From: an uncultured Treponema sp. | GTDB lineage: Bacteria > Spirochaetota > Spirochaetia > Treponematales > Treponemataceae | Assembly (NCBI GenBank): GCA_945877425.1 | Contig: CAMCRZ010000029.1 | Location: 1-32,086 of the forward strand | Length of the DNA: 32,086 nucleotides | Direction: 5' to 3' | Part shown: piece after piece, positions 30,672 through 32,086 of the stretch | How positions within the stretch are numbered: the first letter of the stretch is position 1 | How the letters are laid out: each line of letters begins with the position of its first letter | Made by a program: the position numbers and the translations under genes | Notes under the pieces: model-generated | Told to the model about the DNA's origin: nothing | The model's database searches: none | Seen by the model: the letters and a program-made list of their open reading frames with translations, nothing else

Positions 30672-31046
30672 GTCTTCTTCCTTAAAGGCACACCTTTGCT
30701 TGATGGAAAAATCCAAAGAGCGAAGGCTTTTCTTAAGCTCTTCATTTGAATTAGTTATGATTGCCTTGCTGCAGTCTGCAGAAGCTGACGTAATTTTTTC
30801 AAGAATATCCTGTTCAAATTTAATTGCCGTAGGATTGTCTTCTTTTTTAATTGACCTAACTATTTCGTTCAATCTGGAAAGAAAAAGCTTTTCTTCCTTA
30901 AATGAGTCGCTTAAAGTGTCGGACTTTTTTCTTAAGGTTTCCATTGCAATCTTTATCTGCTTCAGGGAATCCGGCGGCGAAGGTTCTTCCTTTTTACTGG
31001 ATTTCTTAAAGGATAAAAATGCCCTGATTCTGCTAAAAAAACTCAT
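30669..31046 (-). CDS. Small coiled-coil hypothetical protein
   Basis: 125 aa from ATG 31046 (GTG two codons upstream also possible). An amphipathic, basic N-terminus (MSFFSRIRAFLSFKKSSKKEE) is followed by a mostly helical, heptad-like body (LKQIKIAMETLRKKSDTL, FLSRLNEIVRSIKKED, FEQDILEKITSASADCSKAI) and an acidic end KEED. No signal peptide. No family recognised. It starts 14 bp after the stop of the LRR gene on the same strand and so is probably co-translated with it. Confidence 0.65.
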   Translation of the reverse strand: MSFFSRIRAFLSFKKSSKKEEPSPPDSLKQIKIAMETLRKKSDTLSDSFKEEKLFLSRLNEIVRSIKKEDNPTAIKFEQDILEKITSASADCSKAIITNSNEELKKSLRSLDFSIKQRCAFKEED

Positions 31047-31060
31047 TTTCACTTGTACGC

Positions 31061-31855
31061 TCAGGCAATTTCATCTTCAAGCTGTTTCAAGCCGCTTTCC
31101 CGGCACCATGTTTCTGCATAGGAACCTTTATGGCACAGAATTTTAGACGAACCGTCAAATGCACTTAATTCTATGTAGTCAATGGATTCAGGCATTATGA
31201 CACTTACGCCGGAAGTTCCTGCAAATGCTTCGTCACTTATGCTGGAAACTCCTTCGCTTACCCTTACGCACTTTGCCTTTGTCTTGTAAAATGCCCTGTA
31301 GGAAATTCCCCTGCAGTCAGGAGGCGTTACAACTGTTTCATCTTCTCCGTCGTAGAAAAGAAGCATATTGTTTTCCGTGTTTACCATCATTCCGTTCTGG
31401 TAGCGGTAAGCCTTGTTTACGCAAAGATATTTCCTGCTGTTGGGGAATGCATTTGCGGCACATGAAGTAAGGTTGCTTGGCAGTACAAGATTCTTTACGC
31501 CTGTACAATTTGCAAAAGCCTTTTCCTTTATGCCTGTTACCGTTTCTGACAGTACGATTGATTCGCAGCTTATGCAGTCGGCAAAAGTTCCGTCGTCTAT
31601 AACTGCAATGCCTTCAGGTATTTCTATTGATTCCAGTGATGCACAGTTGTAGAAGGCGTATTTTCCTATAGCCATTACTGTAGAAGGAATTTTTATTTCC
31701 TTAAGGTTAACGCAATCGGCAAATGCCCTGTCTCCAATGACAAGAACGCTTTCCGGAATTTTAACAGAGCGCACGTTTCTGTGATTTTCAATTGTATTTT
31801 CTGTAATTTCAATAATTCCTTCTGGAATTTCAACGTCAACAAGAAAATTTGCCAT
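31061..31855 (-). CDS. BspA-like leucine-rich repeat protein (LRR_5), no signal peptide
   Basis: 264 aa. 23-residue LRR_5 units of the form IP..V..IG..AF..C..LK.I, about four clear copies in residues 25-120 (SVLVIGDRAFADCVNLKEI, TVMAIGKYAFYNCASLESI, GIAVIDDGTFADCISCESI, TVTGIKEKAFANCTGVKNL), a non-repeat insert (YLCVNKAYRYQNGMMVN) and two more units near the C-terminus (GVSSISDEAFAGTSGVSVI; SIDYIELSAFDGS). BspA-like proteins are usually secreted or surface-exposed; this one starts MANFLVDVEIPEG with no signal peptide or lipobox, so it is probably cytoplasmic. The ATG at 31855 has GGAG about 8 nt upstream; a GTG at 31867 overlapping that site is rejected. Confidence 0.85.
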   Translation of the reverse strand: MANFLVDVEIPEGIIEITENTIENHRNVRSVKIPESVLVIGDRAFADCVNLKEIKIPSTVMAIGKYAFYNCASLESIEIPEGIAVIDDGTFADCISCESIVLSETVTGIKEKAFANCTGVKNLVLPSNLTSCAANAFPNSRKYLCVNKAYRYQNGMMVNTENNMLLFYDGEDETVVTPPDCRGISYRAFYKTKAKCVRVSEGVSSISDEAFAGTSGVSVIMPESIDYIELSAFDGSSKILCHKGSYAETWCRESGLKQLEDEIA

Positions 31856-31887
31856 AGGTGTCTCCACTTATCATTTAATTTCCGTCT

Positions 31888-31917
31888 ATTTTATCATTAA
31901 AAATGTCTGTATTACAA
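31888..31917 (-). promoter_or_regulatory. Predicted promoter of the LRR/coiled-coil pair
   Basis: Minus-strand TTGTAA (31912-31917), 18-bp spacer, TAAAAT (31888-31893). Confidence 0.4.
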
Positions 31918-31939
31918 CAAAAAATTAAGCAAACAACGC

Positions 31940-32086
31940 CTGTGCTGATGTGTTTCGGGAAAAAGCCTAGCCCGGCTATATGTAAGCGGCAGCTGTTTGG
32001 CAAGTACGCTGTGGAGGCGGTTCTCTAAAACAAAGGCGCTAGGAGCAGAAGTCGGGTGCAAAAACGCTCTGTTTGTGGCAGGCGCG
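31940..32086 (+). repeat. GC-rich dispersed repeat, copy at the window edge
   Basis: Non-coding and GC-rich. The core GCAGCTGTTTGGCAAGTACG (31989-32008) corresponds to the cores at 27279-27298 and 29333-29354. It continues with other G/C-rich sequence to the end of the window, so its right end is not seen. Confidence 0.55.

Overview
The window looks like a spirochaete, most likely a gut, rumen or oral Treponema. The grounds are: moderate-to-low GC with many A/T runs; protein sequences of treponemal style; an AddB-like subunit without the usual N-terminal Walker A; two HD-GYP (cyclic-di-GMP phosphodiesterase) sensors, one with a double reg_prop propeller; a BspA-like leucine-rich repeat protein; loose spirochaete-type lipoboxes; and a clostridial/treponemal type of zinc-binding ZnuA. 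The genus is inferred from recognition of protein families, not from a search.

Layout. Positions 120-8056 hold housekeeping genes, all on the minus strand: addB-addA (double-strand break repair), rpsU, tdk, and a small signal-peptide protein downstream of a large HD-GYP sensor (8078-11230). Positions 11395-14260 hold a complete plasmid-type maintenance module: a RepA_C-family initiator, an origin with six 17-bp iterons, DnaA boxes and an AT-rich zone, a small ribbon-helix-helix (RHH) partition protein, a ParA ATPase, and a CTAG-repeat centromere with 11-bp and 8-bp spacing that abuts the parA promoter. The module is bordered on the right by a truncated ABC-transporter ATPase fragment (14422-14598) and on the left by about 110 bp of gene-like remnant. 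A second HD-GYP protein follows (14606-15898).

Positions 16026-18332 hold a stomatin/QmcA-type SPFH protein, an unrecognised 137-aa protein and a CmpB-type membrane protein. Positions 18334-21281 are a minus-strand zinc uptake operon, znuA-znuC-znuB, ending in a tightly coupled small lipoprotein. Running the other way are a stand-alone LUD protein and a signal-peptide/outer-membrane-like gene broken by one in-frame TAG. SbcD-SbcC (22840-27092), a Na/Pi cotransporter-family protein, tRNA-Glu(TTC), a low-molecular-weight tyrosine phosphatase, an Hsp20 gene behind a textbook sigma-54 promoter, and a coiled-coil/LRR gene pair complete the window.

GC-rich intergenic repeats sharing the core GGCAAGTACG occur near 27.2, 29.3 and 32.0 kb, with a weaker possible relative at the left edge. 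Two copies form an inverted pair (35 of 37 bases identical) around the Na/Pi gene and tRNA-Glu.

The most notable item is the intact replication/partition module sitting among core chromosomal genes (rpsU, addAB, sbcCD, tRNA-Glu). Either a plasmid has integrated, or this replicon is a chromid or fused replicon. Gene orientation does not flip at the origin, which argues against its being the main chromosomal origin.
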